From assembly GCA_964501945.1 (NCBI GenBank), contig CAZCTY010000002.1:1-64000 (forward strand): DNA of 64,000 nucleotides, given 5' to 3'. The notes below the pieces were generated by a model that was given only the letters and a program-made list of their open reading frames with translations, made no database searches and was not told the DNA's origin. Source of the DNA: 21-14-0-10-32-9 sp964501945 (GTDB taxonomy: Archaea > Nanobdellota > Nanobdellia > Woesearchaeales > 21-14-0-10-32-9). Made by a program: the position numbers and the translations under genes. Positions 18,564 to 27,422 of the stretch are shown piece after piece (positions within the stretch are counted from its first letter, which is position 1; every line of letters starts with the position of its first letter).

Positions 18564-18876
18564 TTATTACACCCCTATAAAAAACAGACTCGCCTGCTGT
18601 AGCACTATTTCTAGTGATTTTTATCACGTCATTTTCTTTAACATCCAAATGACGAATAGCAGGATCTTTTTTAAGAATCTTAGGCAATTCTTTTATTGTT
18701 ATGTTATGATATTCAAAAAGCTCTTTTATTTCTTTTTCAGATAGCTTCTCATGAATAGGCACAAAGGAATGAACTATTTTAGATGTGTCCTTCGGCGCTT
18801 TTTGTTTAGCTGAAGATTTTTTTGCTACCTTAACAGCTTTTTTAGAAGTAGTTTTTTTAACTTTTTTATCGGCCAT
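18556..18876 (-). CDS. rpoH: DNA-directed RNA polymerase subunit H (Rpb5 C-terminal-like)
   Basis: Small archaeal polymerase subunit; the conserved domain (about residues 33-106, HSFVPIHEKLSEKE to NSATAGESVFYRGV) matches RpoH. A lysine/alanine-rich N-terminal extension of about 30 residues (KKVKKTTSKKAVKVAKK) precedes it, resembling the tail on aIF2-gamma and unusual for RpoH, which is normally about 80 residues. First gene of the rpo operon. A GAGGGGGT stretch lies upstream of the ATG but at long spacing, so initiation mode is unclear. Confidence 0.95.
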   Translation of the reverse strand: MADKKVKKTTSKKAVKVAKKSSAKQKAPKDTSKIVHSFVPIHEKLSEKEIKELFEYHNITIKELPKILKKDPAIRHLDVKENDVIKITRNSATAGESVFYRGVINE

Positions 18877-18919
18877 TTTAACTTATATACCCCCTCGATT
18901 ATACGAGCTTTAAAGATGA

Positions 18920-18993
18920 TGAGTCGGACGAGATTTGAACTCGCGACACCTTGGTTAAAAGCCAAGTGCTCTACCAGGCTGAGCTACCGACCC
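18920..18993 (-). tRNA. tRNA-Lys (TTT)
   Basis: The minus strand folds into a full cloverleaf: acceptor GGGTCGG/CCGACTC (one G-T wobble), D stem GCTC/GAGC, anticodon stem CTTGG/CCAAG with loop CTTTTAA (anticodon TTT), and T arm GCGAG-TTCAAAT-CTCGT. The discriminator is A and no CCA is encoded. It lies between rpoH and tRNA-Asp on the same strand. Confidence 0.95.
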
Positions 18994-19019
18994 GAAAAAA
19001 TAAAAATAAAAGAGATGAA

Positions 19020-19094
19020 CGCCCTGGCCGGGATTCGAACCCGGGTCGAAGCCTCGACAGGGCTTCATGATAGGCCAGACTACACCACCAAGGC
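19020..19094 (-). tRNA. tRNA-Asp (GTC)
   Basis: The minus strand has acceptor GCCTTGG/CCAGGGC, anticodon stem AAGCC/GGCTT (with one further possible pair) and loop CTGTCGA (anticodon GTC), and T arm CCGGG-TTCGAAT-CCCGG. The discriminator is G, as in archaeal tRNA-Asp. CCA is not encoded. Confidence 0.95.
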
Positions 19095-19259
19095 ATAACA
19101 ATCATCTCTTGCTCGTGAATAAAGCATTTTATCTAGCATAATGCGGAAATTTAATCGCTTTATAAAACTTACGCTTTTTAATAGTGAATTCATATTATTA
19201 AAAACACAATAAAATCAAAGATAACACTTTATCAGTAACAAAAAAATATTAAAAAAAAA

Positions 19260-19379
19260 TCCCTCGGGGGAGATTTGAACTCCCAACCTTTCGGTTTCAG
19301 CTGACCATAAATCATCCAACCCGTTTGGGCAGTCAAATGGTTTCTACAGCCGAACGCTCTACCGTTGAGCTACCGAGGG
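19260..19379 (-). tRNA. tRNA-Tyr (GTA) with a 48-nt intron
   Basis: The minus strand has acceptor CCCTCGG/CCGAGGG (C1-G72, the archaeal tRNA-Tyr identity pair), D stem GCTC/GAGC, anticodon stem TTCGG/CCGAA and T arm GGGAG-TTCAAAT-CTCCC. The anticodon loop CTGTAGA is interrupted after position 37 by about 48 nt (within 19295-19343). Inside the intron ACCAT can pair with ATGGT close to the exon junctions, and GCTG at the exon edge with CAGC, compatible with a bulge-helix-bulge target for the archaeal splicing endonuclease. The mature length would be 72 nt with A as discriminator. Confidence 0.93.
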
Positions 19380-19448
19380 CTAGAGAGCAGAGACGCATAT
19401 TTTTTTATAAAAGTTTCCTTTATTTTGAAAAAATAAGAAAAATAGCAA

Positions 19449-19458
19449 CATAAATAAA
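19449..19458 (+). promoter_or_regulatory. TATA box for the permuted GTPase gene
   Basis: CATAAATAAA is centred about 29 nt before the ATG at 19484, consistent with a leaderless mRNA. Confidence 0.4.
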
Positions 19459-19483
19459 TTAAGAAAAAAAACCTAATTAAGAT

Positions 19484-20239
19484 ATGGTAAGTTTTTGGAA
19501 CGCTGTAAATAAAGTAATAGAACAAGCAGACATACTATTAATAGTAGTTGATGCAAGAATCGCAGAAGAAACAGTGAATACAGAGGTAGAAAATAAAATA
19601 AAAAAAACAAAAAAACCTTACTTTTATGTTATAACCAAATGCGATTTAATCACACAAAGAAAAGCAGAGATGCTAAAAAAAGAAATTAGACCCTCAATTT
19701 TCATATCATCAAAAGAATATCACGGACTGAAAAAATTAAGAGAACAAATCATAATTACAGGCAAAAAAAATTACTCAGAAAAACAATCATATGTAGTAGG
19801 CGTTCTAGGATACCCTAATGTTGGAAAATCCTCACTTATAAACGCATTAAATGGGAGAAGCTCTGCTGGAGTTAGCAGTACTAGCGGGTTTACAAAAGGA
19901 ATACAAAAAATTAGAAGCGATAATAAAATACTTTTCTTAGATAGCCCCGGAGTGATACCATACAAAGAAAAAGATGCATTAAAACATTCAATAATTGGAA
20001 CAATAGATTATAATAGAGCGAAAGATTTAGATTTAGTAATATACAAACTATTCGACACATTCCCAGGCATAATAGAGAGACACTACGATTTAGACACAGA
20101 CCTCGAAGAAGATGAAAAAATTGAAATAATCGCTAAAAAAAATAATATGTATAAAAAAGGCGGCATCCCAGATATTGAGCGAGCATCAAGAAAAATACTA
20201 AAAGATTGGCAAGAGGGAAAAATAAAAAGTACCAAGTAA
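19484..20239 (+). CDS. Circularly permuted GTPase (YlqF/RbgA-like)
   Basis: A 251-residue GTPase in which the G4 motif comes first (TKCDL near residue 49) and G1 follows (GYPNVGKSS near 104-112), then G2 (ST-x-GFTKG) and G3 (DSPGV near 150). This order defines the circularly permuted YlqF/YawG family, whose members assist ribosome large-subunit assembly. Both the permuted domain and a short C-terminal helical tail (IERASRKILKDWQEGK) are present. The exact ribosomal target in archaea is not established, so the role is inference. It stands alone on the plus strand. Confidence 0.9.
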   Translation: MVSFWNAVNKVIEQADILLIVVDARIAEETVNTEVENKIKKTKKPYFYVITKCDLITQRKAEMLKKEIRPSIFISSKEYHGLKKLREQIIITGKKNYSEKQSYVVGVLGYPNVGKSSLINALNGRSSAGVSSTSGFTKGIQKIRSDNKILFLDSPGVIPYKEKDALKHSIIGTIDYNRAKDLDLVIYKLFDTFPGIIERHYDLDTDLEEDEKIEIIAKKNNMYKKGGIPDIERASRKILKDWQEGKIKSTK

Positions 20240-20261
20240 GAATTCTTTAAAAAAATATTGT

Positions 20262-21731
20262 CTAAAAAAGAGAATTAAACCAATTAAAAAGGTCCCTGAT
20301 AAAATTAGAACGATTATTTGAATTAACAAAATCTAATTCTTTAATATCAAAAGGAGCATCATCAACAAAGGCAACGTTATAAGGCTCAGTGTTACCAAAA
20401 ATATCAACCACTCTATATAAAATTTTATCTTGATTCTCATCAATTAAAACAGGCTCTTGAAAAACCCACCAAGAAGAACCATTATCAAAACTATATTGAA
20501 AAATATCCGCACCAACAGAATTATTAGAACTTAAAACAAAACCAGGATTAATAAAACCATCCCCTTCTATTTTAACAAATTCAAGATTACTCTCAACAGA
20601 CTCATATGAAATGTTTAAAGAAATACTCTTAGACGTAGAAAATCCTGCATCATCAACAGCATTAAAAGTCACATCACAAACACTTTCACTTTGAATGCAA
20701 CCTAATTCAAAAGGATAAACGCTTGCAGAAAAATTACCACCAAAAGATAAGTCCCCCTCAAAGAACACATCACCTGAATAAACATTTTCTAAAAACTTAA
20801 CCGAAGAAGGATACGCATTAAAACTTATATTAAATTCTTCAAACCAATCAACACTACTTGGAAGGTTTAAATTTGAAATAGAAGGCTTTGAAGTTATATC
20901 TGTTTCTTTTACAAATAAAAAAAAATTAGAAGATAAAACTCGCCGCCTATCCAAAACATCTTCATCCTCGTTTAGTGCAATACCTGATTGAATACTTGAG
21001 AGATTAAACAAAGCAGACTCCTTATAATCAAGCCTAAAAAAACCATCCTCACCCCACTCATCACCCCAACTATTTTTTAAAATCCAATAATTTCCAGAAT
21101 CATTATACCCAATTAATAAAACACTATGCGCAAACAAAAAATCACCACTTTCATAAGAATAAACCCCGCCCGTATAATTTTTAAAATCCTCATAAACATA
21201 CATCCTAGCAGCAACAGGACCATAATTTACTAATACGTGCTTAACAGTATCAAAAACCCCATCAGATACACGATAATAACCTGGAATAGAAAGCCTGCCA
21301 ACAGAAGTATTCTCACAAAGATAACTAAACACATCAACCCCACGATAATCAAGAAAATAATTAGAAACAACACCCTCCTCAACAACAAAATCTAAAGCGC
21401 GATGTTTAAAACCACCAATGCAAGAAATATCCTCTGAACAAGATAAAATAAATTGTTCAGATAAATCAATATCATAATTAGAATCATTTAAATCCATACG
21501 AGCCCTCGCCTCAAGCAAAGAAGCAACAGTAAATGCAGTACAAGAACCACAATCTCCTTGATCTTTTATAGGAGAAATCCACCCATAATCTCTTAAGTCA
21601 AAGCTAGATGGATTAGAAAAATTAACAATATGGGTGTAATTAAAAAAATTATCCTCATAACTACTAACAAGAACTGAGAACCATAAAAAAAAGAAAAAAA
21701 CAAACCCTAAAAAAAATATTTGCCTACCCAT
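20262..21731 (-). CDS. Secreted papain-like cysteine protease (C1A) with Ig-like C-terminus
   Basis: A 489-residue exported protein with a signal peptide (hydrophobic residues 5-23), then directly a papain-type catalytic domain. The active-site set is complete: Q58 (oxyanion hole), nucleophile C64 in CGSCTAF (Trp of the usual CGSCWAF replaced by Thr), H202 (FAHSVLLIGY) and N220 (KNSWGDEWG). No propeptide is visible between signal and mature enzyme, unlike most cathepsins. Residues about 280-489 look like extracellular beta-sandwich repeats. It is likely to act outside the cell on proteins of neighbours or of its own surface. It is convergent with the GTPase gene and lies 9 bp downstream of alaS. 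Confidence 0.9.
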   Translation of the reverse strand: MGRQIFFLGFVFFFFLWFSVLVSSYEDNFFNYTHIVNFSNPSSFDLRDYGWISPIKDQGDCGSCTAFTVASLLEARARMDLNDSNYDIDLSEQFILSCSEDISCIGGFKHRALDFVVEEGVVSNYFLDYRGVDVFSYLCENTSVGRLSIPGYYRVSDGVFDTVKHVLVNYGPVAARMYVYEDFKNYTGGVYSYESGDFLFAHSVLLIGYNDSGNYWILKNSWGDEWGEDGFFRLDYKESALFNLSSIQSGIALNEDEDVLDRRRVLSSNFFLFVKETDITSKPSISNLNLPSSVDWFEEFNISFNAYPSSVKFLENVYSGDVFFEGDLSFGGNFSASVYPFELGCIQSESVCDVTFNAVDDAGFSTSKSISLNISYESVESNLEFVKIEGDGFINPGFVLSSNNSVGADIFQYSFDNGSSWWVFQEPVLIDENQDKILYRVVDIFGNTEPYNVAFVDDAPFDIKELDFVNSNNRSNFIRDLFNWFNSLF

Positions 21732-21740
21732 TTTTAAAAA

Positions 21741-24248
21741 TTATTTTTTAGATAAAAACTTATCAATATCAGATTTAAATCTTTGCAAAGTTTTAATTAA
21801 GTGCTCAGGCTGAGTTTTTAAAATATTAGCAGCTTCTTGAACAACATCACCTTCAAATACATCAGTACTTGTTAGAGCAAAACTCTCTAATTTTTTCTTT
21901 TTAGCCCTCTTCCACATATTAAATAATTCTTTTGCCCTTGCAGGAATTTGATTTTCACCACACTCTAAAATCTCACAAGCTTTTTTAATAACTTCTCTCT
22001 CTTTTTTAAAGTAATTATCCGCAGCAAGACCTGCAATGAATTCTAACCTGATAATACCATCTTGAATCTTAGATGATTTAATAATTTTAATGCGACCAAC
22101 ATCCCCAGTTACATCTAAATGAGTACCGCCACACGCCTCAACATCAAATTCATGAATATTCACAATTCTAAGCTCTCTGCCTGGCACAGCCCCGCCTTGA
22201 TAAATCCTAACACCAAACAAAGACTCAGCAACATTTCGCTTCATAAAAGATTTGTAAACGGGACGATTTTGAGAGACAATTTCATTTGCTAATGATTCAA
22301 TTTTTTTCAATAAAGCACCAGAGAGCTGAGCGTAATGAGTTATATCAAGCCTGCTCTTCTCAACGGTTTTAGACGCGCCAGCTTGCCAAACGTGATCTCC
22401 TAAAACTCTACGAGCACAACCAGTTAATATGTGAGTTGCGGTGTGATGCTGAGCTAATTGAATACGCTTATCAATATCAATTTCCCCTTTAACAGTGTCA
22501 CCTTCAGAGAAATTAACTTCTTTTAATTCATGCAAAATCACACCGCCCTGCTTTTTAACATCAACAACACTTATACCATTAATAGTACCCGAGTCATTTA
22601 TCTGCCCACCACTAGTCGGATAAAAAGCAGATTTGTTTAAAATAACAAAGTAAGAATCATCCCCTTTAATTATTTTTAAAACATTAGCATCAAAGCTAAC
22701 CAAGTCATAATGTTCAAAGTATAGCGCAGTAGTTGTTGGAACATTTTTTAAATCAAACTTTTCATCCAACGAAGTGCTTTGCTCTTTTAATTCATGCCTT
22801 TTGGCAACAAGAGAATAAAAGTTAGATGGAATTTCTAAAGACCTGCCAATTTTAGCCGCCTCTTCTTTTATTATCTCCGGGGCGACTCCGTTACTATCAT
22901 AAACTTCAACTAGTTTTTCAACAGAGATGTCTGATTTGACAAGTTTTTGAACAAGCTTTTTATTACGCTCAATGCTCTCTTCATACTTTAATTTTTCAAC
23001 ACTAATAATATTTTTAACATGATTTAAATTATCAGATAACTCAGGAAATAAAGGCTTTAGATAATCAGCGTGCCAAGCACAAACCTCACCTAAATCTAAA
23101 TCCCAACCTTGCTCATCAATAAACCTTAAAGCCCGCCTTAAAATCATCCTAAGATTATAACCACCTTTAACATTAGATGGAAGCGCACCATCACTAATTG
23201 CAACAAGCAAGCTCCTAGAATGCTCAGCAACAGAATACAAAGCCCTTAGAGGCAACAATTTTTCTTTTAATTCCCTAACAGATAAATCAAGCTTTTTTGC
23301 AACAAACTCCCACGAAGAATTAATATCATCAGTTTCATCAAGATTTAAAAGAGAACCATAAGGAACAAATTTTCTCAAAAAATCCTCATCTTTAACAACA
23401 CCAGTTTTCTTAACAAGCTTATCTATAACATCTGGGAAAACCGCGTCATAAATCGTGCTTGAACCCTGAGAGAACCAAGCAACACGCTCATGACCCATAC
23501 CCATATCAAGAACTTTAAGATTTAAATTCTTAGAACCTTGAGGTGTTTGCTCAAACAACATGTAAACCTGATTTGCAAGCTCTGAGCCCTTACAAAAAAA
23601 TTCTAAACAAGAACCAAAATTACCACCACCAGCCCAAGCATCTTCATGAATAGTAACCTCATCTTCAGGCAAGCCTAAAATTAATAAAAACCAATCAAGC
23701 AAGTCTTTAAAATATTTGTCCTGTTGCCACTCTTTATCAGAATTAAATGCATGTTGACCAATCATGACAAAGCCAGTGTGATGCGACATAGTAACGCCTA
23801 CGTTATCAACATCATTAAAACGAAGAGAAAACTGAGGCACAACTAAAGGATTAGCAGGAGGATCAACCTCTCCATTAACCACGTATGGCTGAAAGTTATA
23901 AATACTTGCCTGAACAAAGTCAGTATCATCACGCCACCTTGCAACAACAGAATAACGAGGAATAGACTCATACCCCCTAGATTCCATGAATTTAGAGAAT
24001 TCTTTCCAAGTTTCAATGTATGATAGTTTCTTTTTTACATTACCCCCCTCAAAGAAACGAAAACCACCACTACAAGAAGGCTCACCACAAACAAACCTAT
24101 TTAGATTTTTAGTCCAAAAAAAAGTCCCACAACTACACTGCTTTCTATGAAAACCCTCAGATTTTAATTTTGATATAGGAAAATATTTTTCAGGATTTTT
24201 ATTAACTTCTAACTTAAAATCTTTTTTTATTTGCTTATCCGGGAGCAC
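21741..24248 (-). CDS. alaS: Alanyl-tRNA synthetase
   Basis: Class II synthetase charging tRNA-Ala, 835 residues. The archaeal N-terminal cysteine module is present (CSCGTFFW ... CGEPSC), followed by the aminoacylation core, and an editing domain with HHTATH near residue 600 and CGGTH near 700, both needed for clearing mischarged Ser/Gly. The C-terminal oligomerisation tail is short. The GTG start is supported by an AGGTGGT ribosome binding site 5 nt upstream and a TATA box at 24285-24293. Confidence 0.97.
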   Translation of the reverse strand: MLPDKQIKKDFKLEVNKNPEKYFPISKLKSEGFHRKQCSCGTFFWTKNLNRFVCGEPSCSGGFRFFEGGNVKKKLSYIETWKEFSKFMESRGYESIPRYSVVARWRDDTDFVQASIYNFQPYVVNGEVDPPANPLVVPQFSLRFNDVDNVGVTMSHHTGFVMIGQHAFNSDKEWQQDKYFKDLLDWFLLILGLPEDEVTIHEDAWAGGGNFGSCLEFFCKGSELANQVYMLFEQTPQGSKNLNLKVLDMGMGHERVAWFSQGSSTIYDAVFPDVIDKLVKKTGVVKDEDFLRKFVPYGSLLNLDETDDINSSWEFVAKKLDLSVRELKEKLLPLRALYSVAEHSRSLLVAISDGALPSNVKGGYNLRMILRRALRFIDEQGWDLDLGEVCAWHADYLKPLFPELSDNLNHVKNIISVEKLKYEESIERNKKLVQKLVKSDISVEKLVEVYDSNGVAPEIIKEEAAKIGRSLEIPSNFYSLVAKRHELKEQSTSLDEKFDLKNVPTTTALYFEHYDLVSFDANVLKIIKGDDSYFVILNKSAFYPTSGGQINDSGTINGISVVDVKKQGGVILHELKEVNFSEGDTVKGEIDIDKRIQLAQHHTATHILTGCARRVLGDHVWQAGASKTVEKSRLDITHYAQLSGALLKKIESLANEIVSQNRPVYKSFMKRNVAESLFGVRIYQGGAVPGRELRIVNIHEFDVEACGGTHLDVTGDVGRIKIIKSSKIQDGIIRLEFIAGLAADNYFKKEREVIKKACEILECGENQIPARAKELFNMWKRAKKKKLESFALTSTDVFEGDVVQEAANILKTQPEHLIKTLQRFKSDIDKFLSKK

Positions 24249-24284
24249 TTACAACCACCTATTATAATAAAAAAAATGTTTTCT

Positions 24285-24293
24285 TTTTTATAT
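24285..24293 (-). promoter_or_regulatory. TATA box for alaS
   Basis: Minus strand ATATAAAAA; transcription is predicted to start near 24262, just ahead of the AGGTGGT ribosome binding site (24254-24260) that sets the GTG start at 24248. Confidence 0.45.
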
Positions 24294-24420
24294 GTTACTA
24301 AAAATTAAGAATAAAACACAGATAAACAACAAAACAAAAATTATAACAGAAAAATAAAAAATAAAAAATAAACAATGCTAAAAAAATTAGTTTTTATTAA
24401 ATAGTAGCTACAAAAGTAAA

Positions 24421-24429
24421 TTTTAAATA
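24421..24429 (+). promoter_or_regulatory. TATA box for the M23 peptidase gene
   Basis: TTTTAAATA is centred about 29 nt before the ATG at 24455; no ribosome binding site precedes the ATG, so a leaderless mRNA is likely. The rest of 24249-24454 is AT-rich sequence without further recognisable signals. Confidence 0.4.
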
Positions 24430-24454
24430 ATAAAGCAAACTATGAACTTATAAA

Positions 24455-25228
24455 ATGCGCGGTGTATTTAAAAAAATATTATTGATTGGTGCAATTACAG
24501 GGTCTATGCTTTTACCTAAAAACGAGTACCAAATACAAGATAGTAATAAAAATCTAGAAAACACAATAACAGCAGAAATTAAAAGAAATGAACTAGTAAT
24601 AGATGCGAGTAGAAAGAATGTAGGCGTAGATTTTTACACATTTTTTAGATACGTATACACAGATAAAGATTCAAGAACTTGCCCTGATAGCTACAGAGAA
24701 TTAGAACCTAAAACGAAGCAAGATATAAAATTAGGACGCGCCCTTAAAGATTCATTACAAATTATATATGAATCAATGATACCAAATCATAAAAAAGAAG
24801 ATAACTGGGGGCCGATGTTAAAGAGCGAGATGAGAATCCCTAATGGAACATATACGCCTTGGCACCAAGCATTAGACATATTCTCAAAGAACGGAACAAA
24901 AGTAATAGCACCTTTCTCAGGACTTGTAATTTCCTCAGGAGATATGTGGCGAGGAGAATATAATAACAATAAAATTACAAATTGGAACGGAAAAGGACTT
25001 ACCATTAGAGGAGGAAACGGAGTTATAATATACAATCCCGAAGAGAGAGGATACATGTTAATAACGCACTTAGATGAAAACATAAAAGTTCAAGCAGGAG
25101 ATTTTATAAGCAAAGGAAGCACCATTGGACGCATAGGCCCGACAGGAACTGCAAGTAGATTAGGACATGATAACCACATACACGTCGCATATAAATTACC
25201 TACAGAAGATAACTTATTAAAGCCATAA
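24455..25228 (+). CDS. Exported M23 (LytM-like) metallopeptidase
   Basis: A 257-residue protein. A short N-terminal hydrophobic segment (residues 8-20, ILLIGAITGSMLL) after Lys-Lys suggests export or membrane anchoring. The C-terminal domain (about 125-250) is an M23 peptidase. Zinc ligands H137 and D141 lie in WHQALDI and the HxH pair H241/H243 in DNHIHVAY; H205 (THLD) fits the other conserved His. The lasso of VIAPFSGLVISSGD and VQAGDFISKGSTIGRIG is typical. Family members cut the peptide bridges of bacterial murein, which archaea lack, so the target may be a bacterial wall. A noncatalytic scaffold role is less likely as all ligands are kept. It is an isolated gene between two minus-strand units. 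Confidence 0.9.
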   Translation: MRGVFKKILLIGAITGSMLLPKNEYQIQDSNKNLENTITAEIKRNELVIDASRKNVGVDFYTFFRYVYTDKDSRTCPDSYRELEPKTKQDIKLGRALKDSLQIIYESMIPNHKKEDNWGPMLKSEMRIPNGTYTPWHQALDIFSKNGTKVIAPFSGLVISSGDMWRGEYNNNKITNWNGKGLTIRGGNGVIIYNPEERGYMLITHLDENIKVQAGDFISKGSTIGRIGPTGTASRLGHDNHIHVAYKLPTEDNLLKP

Positions 25229-25247
25229 ATTTTGAATACAGATTCTA

Positions 25248-27422
25248 TTAAGATGCATATTTTTTAACAATGCTTAAGATATCTTCTCCGTACTTAGAAA
25301 CTTTTTGCTCGCCAAGACCCTTAATACTTAAAAGCTCACTATTAGATAAAGGAACAAACTCAGATATTGCATAAATTGCAGAATCATGAATAATAGTAAA
25401 TGGAGGCAGAGAATTTTTTTTAGCCAAATCCCGACGCCAATTTTTTAATTCTTCAATTAATAATAATTTTGATTTAGAATCTATACGCGACTCATCAACC
25501 GTTTTATTTTCGCTATCAACCAATAAATCTTTTTTACCATTACTTGAAAACATAAATGAAGCGCTACGCTTTTTAACATAGCCTTTCTCAGCGAGCCGCC
25601 TCATATCAGCAGAAATAAAATAAGTAGGATTCCTGCCAGAATAAGTCATGACTAATTTATCCATCGCGCGACTAACAGCGACATAAAACAAGCGACGCTC
25701 CTCCTCTTCTTTATCATAATCTTGAATCTTTATCAATTCAGTTACAGGATGCTCGCTAGTCTTGCATGGAAAATTCATAGAATTACAACCAGTAACAAAA
25801 ACAAGCTTTGCCTCAAGGCCTTTAATCGCGTGAACAGTTGCAAGAGTAACCTCGCCACGCTTTGCCTCAACTTTTTTAATCCTATCCTCAGTTTTAACAA
25901 CGTGAGGAATATCGTTTTGCTTGAGTAAATTAGAAAATTCGTTTAACGCTTTATTAGTCCTTGCAAGAACAAATATATCATCCCTTAAAACATCAGTTCC
26001 AAGAATTGATTGAAGAACAAATAAACGCTCCTCTTGCTCAGATTTAAATTTTAAAAGTTTTAAAAAACCCTCATCTTGATTTACAGGCTCCAAATCAGGC
26101 ATGTTAAGCTTTTTTATAGCCAAATTCATAAAGTCAACAATTAATTTTTTAGAACGATAATTCTTAGTTAAAAAAATAACCTCACAACTAGGATGTTGCT
26201 GCTCAAATTCCATTATAAATTTTATATCAGAACCTCTCCAACCAAAAATAGATTGACGAGGATCACCAACACAAAACAAGTTTTTAACATCTAAAACATT
26301 AACTAAATCAATCTGAGAAGAATTAACATCTTGATATTCATCAATTAGAATATGATCAAATTCAGGAACCATAGAAGGATTATTTTTGAAAAATTTTAAA
26401 GCATCAAGCAATTGATCAGAAAAATCACGAAGACCACGCTCTTGCATGTATTCTTCAAGCGCCAAGCAAGTCTTATAAACAAGCCTCGCCCCACGCATAA
26501 AACTAGGACTCGCATCCTTAGTAAAATCTTCAAGACCACCTTGAGCCTTGAATGTATCAAGAACTAAAAAACAATCATTCATAAAAATAGCTGCGAGTTG
26601 CTCATCAGTTTTACCACGCCTCTGAGAGTGAGAAAAATAAGTATCAATAGCATCCCTCAAATCCAAACCTTGCTCTTCAAGCGCCCTTTTAATACCAATT
26701 ATTTTATCCTTATAACGCATAACTCTAACAGGGCGATCATAAATTTCATCATTGTGAATACGCAAAGTCTTCTCACAAAAAGAATTAAAAGTCTCAACGC
26801 GAGCATTAAAAATACCTGCTTGCTCTAAACGATTAATCATTTCCTTTCTAGCCTTACGAGTAAAAGTAATAGCCAATATCTTAGACGGATTTACACCTTT
26901 ATACCTAATTAAAAACTCCGCCCTCTTAGTTAAAACACGCGTCTTACCAGAACCCGCGCCAGCAACACATACAACTTTATTTGCAGGAGTTACAACAGCT
27001 TTTTTTTGCTCATCATTCAACCCAGTTAAAAAGAAATCAAAATTTTTAAAAAGCTCTTTTTCATCAAGAGAAATACTCGTTTCCTGATTGAATTTGAACC
27101 CAAGCTTACGCTTAAAAAAAGAAGGTTTTTTTAATTCATCAAAACCTTTCCTTGAAAGTCTTAAAACCTTCGCATATTTATTTATAGTGCTAAAAGATTC
27201 TTGCTCAATAAAACCATTCCTAATTAAAGAATCAATAACCGCGTTAAGCTCGTCTTTAGAGTATGCAAGCTCGCCAAAACAATTAAGTTCGTGAAGCTTA
27301 TTACGCTCAATTGAAGGATTGTTAATATCACCTAATAACATATCTGATAAAAGATTTTTACCAACATTGAAAGGAACTTCTGTTAAAGCTTTTAAAACAA
27401 CCAAATAATCTTTCTCATCCAT
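25248..27422 (-). CDS. UvrD/Rep/PcrA-type superfamily 1 DNA helicase with HRDC domain
   Basis: A 724-residue ATP-dependent DNA helicase. An N-terminal extension of about 140 residues looks like a winged helix (ELNAVIDSLIRNGFIEQ); the helicase core follows with motif I GAGSGKT near residue 156, motif II IDEYQD near 364, GDPRQSIFGWRG (motif III), and VTLATVHAIKGLEAK (motif V). The C-terminus (about 645-724) is an HRDC domain (WRRDLAKKNSLPPFTIIHD, LSIKGLGEQKV). UvrD-type helicases act in repair and replication restart; they are mainly bacterial and patchy in archaea. Stands alone, tail-to-tail with the M23 gene. Confidence 0.93.
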   Translation of the reverse strand: MDEKDYLVVLKALTEVPFNVGKNLLSDMLLGDINNPSIERNKLHELNCFGELAYSKDELNAVIDSLIRNGFIEQESFSTINKYAKVLRLSRKGFDELKKPSFFKRKLGFKFNQETSISLDEKELFKNFDFFLTGLNDEQKKAVVTPANKVVCVAGAGSGKTRVLTKRAEFLIRYKGVNPSKILAITFTRKARKEMINRLEQAGIFNARVETFNSFCEKTLRIHNDEIYDRPVRVMRYKDKIIGIKRALEEQGLDLRDAIDTYFSHSQRRGKTDEQLAAIFMNDCFLVLDTFKAQGGLEDFTKDASPSFMRGARLVYKTCLALEEYMQERGLRDFSDQLLDALKFFKNNPSMVPEFDHILIDEYQDVNSSQIDLVNVLDVKNLFCVGDPRQSIFGWRGSDIKFIMEFEQQHPSCEVIFLTKNYRSKKLIVDFMNLAIKKLNMPDLEPVNQDEGFLKLLKFKSEQEERLFVLQSILGTDVLRDDIFVLARTNKALNEFSNLLKQNDIPHVVKTEDRIKKVEAKRGEVTLATVHAIKGLEAKLVFVTGCNSMNFPCKTSEHPVTELIKIQDYDKEEEERRLFYVAVSRAMDKLVMTYSGRNPTYFISADMRRLAEKGYVKKRSASFMFSSNGKKDLLVDSENKTVDESRIDSKSKLLLIEELKNWRRDLAKKNSLPPFTIIHDSAIYAISEFVPLSNSELLSIKGLGEQKVSKYGEDILSIVKKYAS

